DNA of 64,000 bases from Rugamonas sp. (GTDB taxonomy: Bacteria > Pseudomonadota > Gammaproteobacteria > Burkholderiales > Burkholderiaceae_D), in NCBI RefSeq assembly GCF_025354735.1, contig NZ_JANXMI010000312.1, positions 1-64,000 of the forward strand, given 5' to 3'. The notes beneath the pieces are model-generated. The model made no database searches, was not told the DNA's origin, and worked only from the letters and a program-made list of their open reading frames with translations. Shown piece by piece: positions 28,512 to 36,609 of the stretch; positions within the stretch are counted from its first letter, which is position 1, and each line of letters opens with the position of its first letter. The translations under genes and the position numbers were made by a program.

Positions 28512-30791
28512 TCAGTGTTCGATGGCCGACGGCGTCGGCGTCGACGGCAGGGCCTCGCCCGGCGCCTGCGACGGCAAGGGCTGCGGCGCCGGCGGCAGCG
28601 GGCGCGCCACCGTGGCGCCCAACGGCTGGCCGTTGGCCAGCGCCGGCAGCAGCGGCTGGCCGAAGTTCGTCACCAGCGCGCTGTTCTCGGGCTGGTCCGC
28701 CTGCTGCATGCCGCGCATATAGTCGTAGCGGTCGGCCGACAGGCTGGTGCTCTGCTCCTTGGTGCGCACGATCACGGGCCGCAGGAACACCATCAGATTG
28801 GTTTTGCTGCGCGAGCGTTTCTGATACTTGAACAAGCCGCCGATGATGGGCAGGTCGGCCAGGCCGCGCACCTTGTCGACGTTGTCGCCGGTGCTGTCCT
28901 GGATCAGGCCACCGAGCACGATGATCTGGCCGTCGTCGGCCACCACATTGTTCTCGATGACGCGGCTGTTCAGGGTGATGCCGGCGGTCGCGTTCAGCGT
29001 CGACTGGTCCACCGTCGACGTCTCGTGATAGATCGCCATCTTGATGGTGCCGCCCTCGGAAATTTGCGGCCGCACCTTCAGCGTCAGGCCGACGTCCTTG
29101 CGGTCGATGGTCTGGAAGGGATTGGTCGCGGTGCCGGCGGTGCTGGTGAACTGGCCGGTCAGGATAGGCACGTTCTGGCCGACGCGGATGGTCGCCACTT
29201 CGTTGTCGAGCGTGATGAGATTCGGCGTCGACAGGATGTTGGTGTTGCCGTCCGATTCGAGCGAGTGGGCGATCGCGCCCAGGCCGATCTTGTTGAACAC
29301 GCCGATCGACAAGCCGTCGCCGGGCAGCACGGCGCCCTTGCCGGTGGCCAGCGCCGTCAGGCTGTTGTTGGTGCCGCCGGTGGAAAACGACTGCAGGGTG
29401 CCGATGCGGTAATTGCTGCTGCTGCTGCCGCTGGCGCCCAGCCACTGCACGCCGAATTCGGAGGCCTTGTCGGACGTGACTTCGACGATCAGCGCTTCGA
29501 TATAGACTTCGGCGCGGCGCTGGTCGAGCTGGTCGATGACCACGCGCAGATTGCGGTAGACCGATTCCGGCGCCGTGATGATGAGCGAGTTGGTCGACGC
29601 GTCGGCCTGGATGAAACCGGCCGAGCCGCTGCCGCCGGCGCTGTTCTGCTGGCCGCTGGAGGACGCGTTGAGCAGCGGATTGGTGGCGCCGCCGCCGATG
29701 CCGGTGCCGCTTTGCGCGCCGCCGCCGTTGGCGCCCGACTGGCCGTTGCCGCCGTTGCTGGAACCGAGGCCGTTGGCGCCGCCGCTGTTGTTGCCGGTGC
29801 CGCCGCCGCCCTGCTGGCTGTTGGCCGAGGCGTCGTTCGAGACGACGGCGCGCAGCGTCTGCGCCAGCTTGACCGCTTCGGCGTTTTTCAGATAGACCAC
29901 GTGCACATTGCCCGGCTGCGCGGTCGGCTGATCGAGCTTGGCGATCAGCGACTTGGCCAGGTTGGCGCGCGCCAGCGACGGCGCGCGCAGCAGCAGCGCG
30001 TTGGTGCGCGGATCGGCCATCACGCTGAGGCGGTCGGCGCCGACCCCGGCGGCGCCGGCGCCGCCACCCGGTTCGAGCAGCTTGTTGACCAGCGAGGCCA
30101 GGTCGCTGGCGATGGCGTAGCGCACCGGGATCACGTCGACGTCGCTGGCGGCCGGCGCGTCGAGGGCGGCGATGATCTTGGCCAGGCGGTTCAGGTTATC
30201 GGCGTAGTCGGTGATGACGACGGTGTTGTTGCCGGGGTTGGCGTTGATGGTATTGTTGGGCGAAATCAGCGGCCGCAATACCGTCACGACGTTGGCGGCC
30301 GCCTCGAAGTTCAGGTGGAACACCTGGCTGACCACCTGGTCGCCCTTGATGCCGGTGGGCGCGGAGCCGACCTGGATCGGGCCCGATTGCAGCTTCGCCT
30401 CCGCTTCCGGCACCACCTTGGTGTAGCCGTCGGCGCTGACGACGGCGAAGCCCTGCAAGCGCAGCGCGGACGTCAGCAGCTGGAAGGCCTGCGACTTGCT
30501 GATCGATTTTTCCGACACCAGCGTCAGCGTGCCCTTGACGCGCGGGTCGATGACGAAGGTGATGTTGGTGTAGTGGCCGACCGCCTTGATGACGGACTCG
30601 ATGTCGGCGCCGACGAAGTTCAGCGCGGCCTGGTCGCCGGTGTCGGCGGCGTCGGCGCGGTCGGCCCTGGCCGGTTTGGCCAGCAGCGGCGCCGACGCGG
30701 ACAGCCCGGCCACCGCGCAGCACAACATGGCGCCCGCGCTCACACGGCGCAGTGCGGGAAGATCAAGCTTGCTGATAAACTGTTTTTTCAT
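28512..30791 (-). CDS. gspD: Type II secretion outer-membrane secretin GspD
   Basis: This 759-residue secretin begins with a signal peptide (SAGAMLCCAVAGLSASAPLLA). N0-N3 ring domains follow, with LNFVGADIESVIKAVGHYTN for N0 and VIPVRYAIASDLASLVNKLL for a KH-like N domain. A long Gly/Asn/Ser linker (about 325-395) lies within N3, ahead of the secretin barrel domain (VPILTGQFTS, VGLTLKVRPQI, VVADDGQIIVLGGLI). The C-terminus is Pro/Ala-rich and could be the S domain. The start overlaps the gspN stop (TAATG). Confidence 0.96.
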   Translation of the reverse strand: MKKQFISKLDLPALRRVSAGAMLCCAVAGLSASAPLLAKPARADRADAADTGDQAALNFVGADIESVIKAVGHYTNITFVIDPRVKGTLTLVSEKSISKSQAFQLLTSALRLQGFAVVSADGYTKVVPEAEAKLQSGPIQVGSAPTGIKGDQVVSQVFHLNFEAAANVVTVLRPLISPNNTINANPGNNTVVITDYADNLNRLAKIIAALDAPAASDVDVIPVRYAIASDLASLVNKLLEPGGGAGAAGVGADRLSVMADPRTNALLLRAPSLARANLAKSLIAKLDQPTAQPGNVHVVYLKNAEAVKLAQTLRAVVSNDASANSQQGGGGTGNNSGGANGLGSSNGGNGQSGANGGGAQSGTGIGGGATNPLLNASSSGQQNSAGGSGSAGFIQADASTNSLIITAPESVYRNLRVVIDQLDQRRAEVYIEALIVEVTSDKASEFGVQWLGASGSSSSNYRIGTLQSFSTGGTNNSLTALATGKGAVLPGDGLSIGVFNKIGLGAIAHSLESDGNTNILSTPNLITLDNEVATIRVGQNVPILTGQFTSTAGTATNPFQTIDRKDVGLTLKVRPQISEGGTIKMAIYHETSTVDQSTLNATAGITLNSRVIENNVVADDGQIIVLGGLIQDSTGDNVDKVRGLADLPIIGGLFKYQKRSRSKTNLMVFLRPVIVRTKEQSTSLSADRYDYMRGMQQADQPENSALVTNFGQPLLPALANGQPLGATVARPLPPAPQPLPSQAPGEALPSTPTPSAIEH

Positions 30792-31564
30792 TATCTGAAC
30801 TCTAACGCGATGATGTTTTTGTCGCTACCGGAACGGCGCTGGCCCAGCAAATTCAATAGATTGGCCAACGTCTCTTCATATCCCTCTGCCGCCTGCGCCT
30901 GTCCCGAAAACTGGACCCGGCCATGCTGCAAGCTCCCTGTGCCGCTCAATAACAGCGGCCCCTTTTGCGAACTCAAATTCAGTTGCGCTTGTTGTCCATG
31001 CCAGTCCAGCGCCAGCGCGTAACTGCCCAGCGGACGCACCGCCGACAGGGTCGACGCCATGTCCGTCATCTCCAGCGTGGTGCGGCCGTTGACGGCGACC
31101 GTGCGGTCGGCCAGCGCCAGCTCCAGCGTGGTCCACGACAGCCGCATGGCGCCGGTCGGCGCCACCGTGTTGAGGGGTGCGCCCAGGCCGGCCAGGCCCT
31201 CGGCCGGCAGCAGCAGCGCCGACGGACTCAGTTGCCACTGGCTCCAGCTGCCGCGGAAGGTCACCGGCTGCGCCAGCGCGTCCGGGTTTTCCAGCCGCAG
31301 GTCGACCATGCCGAACAGCGACAGCGGCGACACCCGCCACGCGAAACGGCCCGGCAGCAGCGGCGTGACGGGACCGTCGCCGCTGGCCGCGCCGCCGACG
31401 AAGGCCGAACCGCGCCACAGCGTACCTTGGGCGTCGCCCAGCGTCAAACGGCCGCCCGTCTTTTGCTCGACCAGCGCCGCCAGCCAGCTGGCCGGCGCGC
31501 ACACCAGCAGCGTCGCCGCCACCACCGCGACGATCAGCAGCAACCATAGCATGGCGCGCTTCAC
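30791..31564 (-). CDS. gspN: Type II secretion protein GspN
   Basis: The 257-residue protein has one N-terminal TM helix (MLWLLLIVAVVAATLLVCAPASWL) and a periplasmic beta-rich domain with the GspN pattern (GTLWRGSAFVGG, LSWTTLELALADRTVAVNG). GspN is a non-essential accessory found in a subset of type II systems. It lies between gspM and gspD and is coupled to gspD by a TAATG overlap. Confidence 0.88.
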   Translation of the reverse strand: MKRAMLWLLLIVAVVAATLLVCAPASWLAALVEQKTGGRLTLGDAQGTLWRGSAFVGGAASGDGPVTPLLPGRFAWRVSPLSLFGMVDLRLENPDALAQPVTFRGSWSQWQLSPSALLLPAEGLAGLGAPLNTVAPTGAMRLSWTTLELALADRTVAVNGRTTLEMTDMASTLSAVRPLGSYALALDWHGQQAQLNLSSQKGPLLLSGTGSLQHGRVQFSGQAQAAEGYEETLANLLNLLGQRRSGSDKNIIALEFR

Positions 31565-31619
31565 CGGCCGCCCTTTATCTGCGGCGTGGTTTGCGCCAGC
31601 GGCGCAGCGGCCCGCATGC

Positions 31620-32135
31620 TCATCGCGCCGCGCCCTGGTGCAGCGTCAGCGCGGCGTCGACCATGCCGGCCGTGTCCTGCGCGGTGATGGTGGCATCGAG
31701 CACGTCGACATGGCTGTCGCGGCGCTGCGCGTCGAGCCAGGCGATCAGGCCGGAGAACGGCACGCCCTTCAATTGCAGCTTGGCGTATTCGCCCGTCATG
31801 GCCAGCGATTGCGCGGTCAGGCCGCTCGCTTTCAGGCTGTCGGCGACGCTGTCGTGCGTCATCGGCGGCGGCGTGACGGCCGGCTGGGCTTTCAGCGCGC
31901 CGGCCTGCAAGGCCAGCGCCTGCAATTCGGCGGCCTGCTGGCGCAGCGTCGGCAGATCCTTGCGCAGCTGCTCGCGGCCGTCGAGCGCCGGCGCGATCAA
32001 CACACCATAGGCCAGCAGCACGCCGAGCAGCGCGCCGCCGACGCCGAGGAAGCGGCGCTCCTGCTCCGTGCGCGCCTGCCAGAAGGCGGCGCCGTTGTCG
32101 CGCAGCTGCTGTCGCATCGTGGAAAATTGACTCAT
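31620..32135 (-). CDS. gspM: Type II secretion protein GspM
   Basis: This protein of 171 residues is bitopic, with a cytoplasmic N-terminus, a TM helix (FLGVGGALLGVLLAYGVLIA, about 29-48) and a periplasmic ferredoxin-like domain (GLTAQSLAMTGEYAKLQLKG). It pairs with GspL in the inner-membrane platform. The start overlaps the gspL stop (ATGA), and 55 bases separate its stop from gspN. Confidence 0.9.
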   Translation of the reverse strand: MSQFSTMRQQLRDNGAAFWQARTEQERRFLGVGGALLGVLLAYGVLIAPALDGREQLRKDLPTLRQQAAELQALALQAGALKAQPAVTPPPMTHDSVADSLKASGLTAQSLAMTGEYAKLQLKGVPFSGLIAWLDAQRRDSHVDVLDATITAQDTAGMVDAALTLHQGAAR

Positions 32136-33385
32136 GATTTGCTCCCGGTCGCGGCCAGCGTGATGCGCCAGGTGCCCGGCGTCGCCTCGCCCAGGTCCAG
32201 ATGGCGGGCCGCCAGCGCCGCCTTGATCCGGCCCATCGCGGCCGCATCGACCATATTCGGTTTGATCTTCACCACCAGCGCGCGCTCGCGGTATTCGAGC
32301 GTGGCGATGACGTCCTTGCGCGGCAGGACGCTGAGCGCCTCGCCCAGCGCGGCGCTCAGCGACGTGAATTCGTCGGGGCCGACCTGGCCGCCGCTGACGC
32401 GGGCCACGGCGATATTCTTGCGCATCTGCGCGGCCGGATCGAGGATCACGGTTTCATTCGGATAGGCGGCCTTGAAGGTCTGCTTCATCGCCGCGCGCAC
32501 ATCGGCCGCTTCGTGCTTCAGGTGCAGCCACTCGGCGTTGATGCCGACGATATTGACCAGCAGCGCCAGCGCCGCGATCCGCACCGGCCAGCGCCAGCGC
32601 TGCCACTGGCGCGCGCCGGCGCCGCTGGCGCCGAGCGCCGGCACCAGGTCGAGCGCAGTCGATTTCGACGCCGAGATCCAGTGCGCCCAGTGATCCTCGA
32701 CCAGGGTGATGGCGGACAGGCCGGCATCGGCGGCGACCAGCGCCGCGTACTGCGGCATCTGCGCGGCCGGCAGGTAGAGGCTGACCGGCGCCTCGCCGGC
32801 GCCGGTCATTGCGCGCAGCGTGTGCAGCGCCGCTTCCGGCTGGGCCGACAGCGCCAGGCCGAGACCCTCGTACTGCGACTGGCGCAGCGCCAGTTCCAGG
32901 CCGTGGTCGCCGGCGCTGAGCGCGGCCGACACGCTGCCCGGCTGGAACGGCAGGCACAATTGCGCCGGCAGCGCGGACACGCCGTGCGCGCCCTGCGCCA
33001 GCAGCGCCTTGACCAGCACTTCCAGCCACGCGCGCTGCACCACGGCGACGCTACGCATGCCGTCGGCGCCCGGCGCCGGCGCGGCCGCCATCACGCTGTC
33101 GGCGATGTCGCCCAGGATCTGGTCTTCCACCAGGTTGGGCAGCGCGGCCTTCAGGCGCGCCGCCGACAGCGGCGGCACCTTCACCCGTAGCAGCGTGACG
33201 TCGGAAGCGGCCAGCAACAGCACCACGCGGCGCGCCGACGCGATCAGGTCGCCCAGGTTGCCGAGCGCGGACACGCCCTGCTGCAACAGCTGGCCGCCAT
33301 CGCCGGCCAGCGCGTAGGGACACGCCGGCGCGGCGCCGCCGATGGCGCCCGCGCGGGCCGGGTAGCGAATGTAAAGAGTCGTCAA
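32132..33385 (-). CDS. gspL: Type II secretion protein GspL
   Basis: This 417-residue bitopic protein recruits the GspE ATPase through an actin-like cytoplasmic domain (VVLLLAASDVTLLRVKVPPL near 54-73, ILGDIADSVMAAAP near 91-104). A TM helix (WPVRIAALALLVNIVGINAEW) lies around residue 260, and a periplasmic domain follows that pairs with GspM (SVLPRKDVIATLEYRERALV). The order and the ATGA overlap with gspM are as in other type II operons. Confidence 0.92.
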   Translation of the reverse strand: MTTLYIRYPARAGAIGGAAPACPYALAGDGGQLLQQGVSALGNLGDLIASARRVVLLLAASDVTLLRVKVPPLSAARLKAALPNLVEDQILGDIADSVMAAAPAPGADGMRSVAVVQRAWLEVLVKALLAQGAHGVSALPAQLCLPFQPGSVSAALSAGDHGLELALRQSQYEGLGLALSAQPEAALHTLRAMTGAGEAPVSLYLPAAQMPQYAALVAADAGLSAITLVEDHWAHWISASKSTALDLVPALGASGAGARQWQRWRWPVRIAALALLVNIVGINAEWLHLKHEAADVRAAMKQTFKAAYPNETVILDPAAQMRKNIAVARVSGGQVGPDEFTSLSAALGEALSVLPRKDVIATLEYRERALVVKIKPNMVDAAAMGRIKAALAARHLDLGEATPGTWRITLAATGSKS

Positions 33386-33412
33386 AGGTTCTCGCTTTCG
33401 TTGATAGCCATG

Positions 33413-34405
33413 CTAATTTTCGCGTATCCAGACCAAGCTGGTTTTAAAGGTCAGCGGATCACGTTTTATCAGCGCCTGCGAATCGAGCGCGGCGCGGTCC
33501 AGCCGCACGCGGCTGAACACCAGAAAATAATTCGTCTTGGTCACCACGCCCACGATCGGCGTCTTGCCCTGCCCCAGTTGCGCCGTGAAGTTGCTCGCAT
33601 CACGGTAGGGTATCCGCTTGCGGTTGTTGACCAGCGTGGTGCCGTCGGACAGCGAATAACCGGGCACCAGCGCCGCCAGCAGTTCGGCCGGCGCCGTGTT
33701 CACATTCACCGGCAGGCGCTCCGGCAGCACGATGACGAAATCGCGCAGCTGCTCGATGGCCTGCGGCGTGAAGCCGGCCACCGTCAGCAAATCCTCCACC
33801 CGCAGCATCGCCATCGGCTCGGCGCCGTCGCCGCCACCGCTGCCTGCGGGGGGCTTGAGCTGTGCTCCGCCATCCGTCTGCGCCGACGCCAGCTGGCTGC
33901 GCGCCACTTCGTCCGCCACCTTCTGCGCCAGCGACGGATCGAGATGGATATTTTCCAGCAGGCGGCCGAACACCTGCACCTGCGGGGCGCTGGTGCTCTT
34001 GCCGTCGGCCAGATCGGCGAGATTGTAACGCGCCTGGGCATCGGTAATCTGGCCCGACAGCGTCGCATCGAATTTTTCGCCTTCGACCCGTTCGCGTTCG
34101 ACGTAATCGTCGAGCCGCGTCTCGGCCAGCGGCGTGGCCCAGATGCCGTTGGCGGCCGTGTAAGCGGTATCGCGGCCATCCTGGGCCAGTATCAGGCCGG
34201 CCCAATCGAGGGCGCCGCGCACGATCCACTCGGTCTGCAAATGCAGGCGCTGGTTTTCCATCGAGCGCACCTGCACCTGCTGCTGCCAGAACAGGCTGGT
34301 GACGATGGTCACGGCCAGTGTCGTCAGCAGCAGCGCCGTGATGATGGCGACGCCGCGCTGGCTTTGGGGGAAGGGGCGGCGGCGCGCCGGGGCGGACGAT
34401 TTCAT
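33413..34405 (-). CDS. gspK: Type II secretion minor pseudopilin GspK
   Basis: This 330-residue tip pseudopilin has the prepilin-type leader MKSSAPARRRPFPQSQRG before VAIITALLLTTLAVTIVTSLF; the usual Glu5 is replaced, as is typical for GspK. The large globular domain contains the helix-hairpin regions VEDLLTVAGFTPQAIEQLRD and LPVNVNTAPAELLAAL. GspK caps the pseudopilus together with GspI and GspJ. The start overlaps the gspJ stop (ATGA). Confidence 0.93.
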   Translation of the reverse strand: MKSSAPARRRPFPQSQRGVAIITALLLTTLAVTIVTSLFWQQQVQVRSMENQRLHLQTEWIVRGALDWAGLILAQDGRDTAYTAANGIWATPLAETRLDDYVERERVEGEKFDATLSGQITDAQARYNLADLADGKSTSAPQVQVFGRLLENIHLDPSLAQKVADEVARSQLASAQTDGGAQLKPPAGSGGGDGAEPMAMLRVEDLLTVAGFTPQAIEQLRDFVIVLPERLPVNVNTAPAELLAALVPGYSLSDGTTLVNNRKRIPYRDASNFTAQLGQGKTPIVGVVTKTNYFLVFSRVRLDRAALDSQALIKRDPLTFKTSLVWIREN

Positions 34406-35067
34406 ACCGCGCCCAGTAAAAAGACTTTTATCAGGCTGGCGTTCTGGCCGGCCAGCCGCAGCGACACTTCCAGGCCGGTCGGCCCGGTCACGATGGAGGT
34501 CAGCAGCGGCGACGGCGGCGGCGCCGACTGGTTGGCGTTGGCGGCGGACTGCCAGCCGTTGTTCTGCCAGATCCGCATCGTCAGCGAGTCGACGCCCGAT
34601 TGCAGCGCCACGCTGGCGGCCGGATCGGCGTCGCCCAGCGCCGCCTGCCACAGTGCGCTCAGCTGCACCAGGTCGCGCGTGGCGGCCGACTCGCGCCGCA
34701 CCAGCACGCCGTCGCGCAGGCGGTAGGACACCACCTGCAGGCGCGAAGGCTCGTTCTCCGCCAGCGAGGTGCGCACCAGCGTGATGCGGCCGTCCAGCGC
34801 CTGCAGGTTGACGCGGCCGTGCAGCTGGGCCGTCGTCGCCAACTGTTCGAGATCGTTCTGCATCTGCGCGAACGCCAGTTGCAGGCCGCGGGTCTGTTCC
34901 ATCTGCGCCGTCAGCGCGGCGCGCGAGCGGATGATGCCATCGAGCCCGCGCCAGCCCAGCACCGCGACGATGGCCAGGATGCTGATCGCCACCAGCAGCT
35001 CGATCAGCGTGAAGCCGCGCCGGCGGCGTGGCGGTGCGGGGTGGCGTTTGGCGTGGCGGCGCGTCAT
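34402..35067 (-). CDS. gspJ: Type II secretion minor pseudopilin GspJ
   Basis: This protein of 221 residues has a class III leader ending RRRRG and then FTLIELLVAISILAIVAVLGW, with Glu5 present. The conserved ALTAQMEQTRGLQLAFAQMQ helix and LEQLATTAQLHG identify GspJ. It is coupled by ATGA overlaps to gspI before it and gspK after it. Confidence 0.93.
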   Translation of the reverse strand: MTRRHAKRHPAPPRRRRGFTLIELLVAISILAIVAVLGWRGLDGIIRSRAALTAQMEQTRGLQLAFAQMQNDLEQLATTAQLHGRVNLQALDGRITLVRTSLAENEPSRLQVVSYRLRDGVLVRRESAATRDLVQLSALWQAALGDADPAASVALQSGVDSLTMRIWQNNGWQSAANANQSAPPPSPLLTSIVTGPTGLEVSLRLAGQNASLIKVFLLGAV

Positions 35068-35462
35068 TGGTTCAGCACCAGTTGCACCAGCTTGATGATG
35101 CGGCGCTGGGGTTGCGCCTGATCGTAGACGCTGACCTCGACCCGGCGCAGGCGCGGGTTCGGGCTGGCGATGACTTCCTGTTCGCACGTCAGTTGCAGCT
35201 CGCCCTGCGGACAGTCGAACGATTGCTTGCCGACGGCCGGGAATTCCTTGGCCAGGCGGATTTGCACCAGCCGGTTTTCGGCCGACCACGACGCCATCAT
35301 CGCGCTGCGCAAGCCGGCGCTGTTCTGGGTCAGGCTGCCGACCGCGCGCAGCGCCGCGCCGAGCGCGATCAGCACGATGAACAGCGCCACCAGCACTTCG
35401 AGCAGCGTGAAGCCGCGCGCGCGCGCCGGGCGATGCATCGGAAAGGAAGAGGAGGAGCGCAT
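35064..35462 (-). CDS. gspI: Type II secretion minor pseudopilin GspI
   Basis: From the ATG at 35462 the 132-residue protein has a leader ending RPARARG before FTLLEVLVALFIVLIALGAAL. The ENRLVQIRL and VSVYDQAQPQRRI segments fit GspI. A shorter start at 35438 (MHRPARARG) is possible but has no ribosome site. The gene starts 14 bases after gspH. Confidence 0.9.
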   Translation of the reverse strand: MRSSSSFPMHRPARARGFTLLEVLVALFIVLIALGAALRAVGSLTQNSAGLRSAMMASWSAENRLVQIRLAKEFPAVGKQSFDCPQGELQLTCEQEVIASPNPRLRRVEVSVYDQAQPQRRIIKLVQLVLNQ

Positions 35463-35475
35463 CGTCGGTTCAGCC

Positions 35476-35934
35476 TCAGTCGACCGTGAAGTGGCCGATG
35501 CCGTCGGCATGGACGGCGACGCTGCCGCCGCCGCCCGTCAACGTCAGCACGAAGGGCTTGTCGACCGGTTCGCGGCCGAAGACGATGCGCAGGCCGCCGT
35601 TTTGCACGCTGGGCTGCGGATCGAGCAGCAAGGTCAGTGGCGCGTTCTTGAACGGCCGTTCGCGCAGCAGGTCGTCGCCGGTCACCGGTTGCCACTGCTG
35701 TTCGTTGCGGACCATGAAATGATAGCCTTCCGGCTGCGCCTCGAACGCGATCGGCCGGTTGCGCACGATGGCCTCGTCGCGCGCCAGTTGCAGCAGCAGC
35801 GCGATGCGCTGCGCTTCCTGCTGCATCGATTGCTGCTGGTTCGGCAGCGCGTTGAGCGTGACGGTGCCCAGCACGACGCCGACGATGACCAGCACCACCA
35901 GCAATTCGAGCAGCGTGAAGCCGGCGTTGCGCAT
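35476..35934 (-). CDS. gspH: Type II secretion minor pseudopilin GspH
   Basis: This 152-residue pseudopilin has the very short leader MRNAG before FTLLELLVVLVIVGVVLGTV. A GTG three codons upstream (35943) could also serve as start. The globular part (EAQRIALLLQLARDEAIVRNRPIAF) is the typical GspH helix-strand core. It is 15 bases from gspG. Confidence 0.9.
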   Translation of the reverse strand: MRNAGFTLLELLVVLVIVGVVLGTVTLNALPNQQQSMQQEAQRIALLLQLARDEAIVRNRPIAFEAQPEGYHFMVRNEQQWQPVTGDDLLRERPFKNAPLTLLLDPQPSVQNGGLRIVFGREPVDKPFVLTLTGGGGSVAVHADGIGHFTVD

Positions 35935-35949
35935 GGCCGTCACGCCGGC

Positions 35950-36402
35950 CTAGTTATCCCAGGAGCCGATGTCGGCATCGTCGCCGCTGCCGCCGGGCTG
36001 GTTGTCGGCGCCCAGCGAGAAGACGTCGACTTCGCCGTGGATGCCGGGCGACAGATACTGGTAGGGATTGCCCCAAGGGTCCTTGGGCAGCTTGTCGAGG
36101 TAGCCGCCGGCCTTCCAGCCCTTGGCTTCGGGGCCGGTGGTCGGCTGGGTCAACAGCGCCTGCAAGCCCTGCTCGGTGGTCGGGTAGCGCTGGTTATCGA
36201 GCTTGTACAGTTTCAGCGACTGCATCACGGTGGCGATGTCCACTTTGGCGGCGGCCACTTTGGCTTCGCCCGTGCGGCCTATCAGTTTCGGCACCACCAG
36301 CGCGGCCAGCACGCCCATGATGACGACCACCACCATGATCTCGATGAGGGTGAAGCCGCGCGCCAGGTGGCGGCGGATCGAACGGTGCGATGCTGTTTGC
36401 AT
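35950..36402 (-). CDS. gspG: Type II secretion major pseudopilin GspG
   Basis: The 150-residue protein is the main subunit of the pseudopilus and the first gene of the operon. The leader MQTASHRSIRRHLARG is cleaved before FTLIEIMVVVVIMGVLAALV. The TEQGLQALLTQPTTGP loop and the KDPWGNPYQY calcium-site region are nearly invariant in GspG. The prepilin peptidase (GspO) is not in the window, so a shared PilD elsewhere is expected. Confidence 0.96.
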   Translation of the reverse strand: MQTASHRSIRRHLARGFTLIEIMVVVVIMGVLAALVVPKLIGRTGEAKVAAAKVDIATVMQSLKLYKLDNQRYPTTEQGLQALLTQPTTGPEAKGWKAGGYLDKLPKDPWGNPYQYLSPGIHGEVDVFSLGADNQPGGSGDDADIGSWDN

Positions 36403-36609
36403 AAGAAGACGTAAAAGAATAAGAGTGCAGAGTATAAGGCCGAATCGGCGCCCCAGCAAAAACGGCGCGCCCCGAAAGACGCTAATTCAGCGTAAATAAA
36501 CAGACTTAGGCCAGGCTTAGCGAGCCGGCCGGTGCCCACGCGCTGAAATCGGGGTCAAGGCCGGGGGCGGCGACCCACGGCGGCCCCACGCCGACGGCCC
36601 TCATCCATT

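Noticed and set aside
28515-31022. A long open frame on the right strand opposite gspD
   Set aside because: GC-rich codons of gspD leave the antisense frame open; its sequence is Arg/Gly/Val-rich low complexity without domains.
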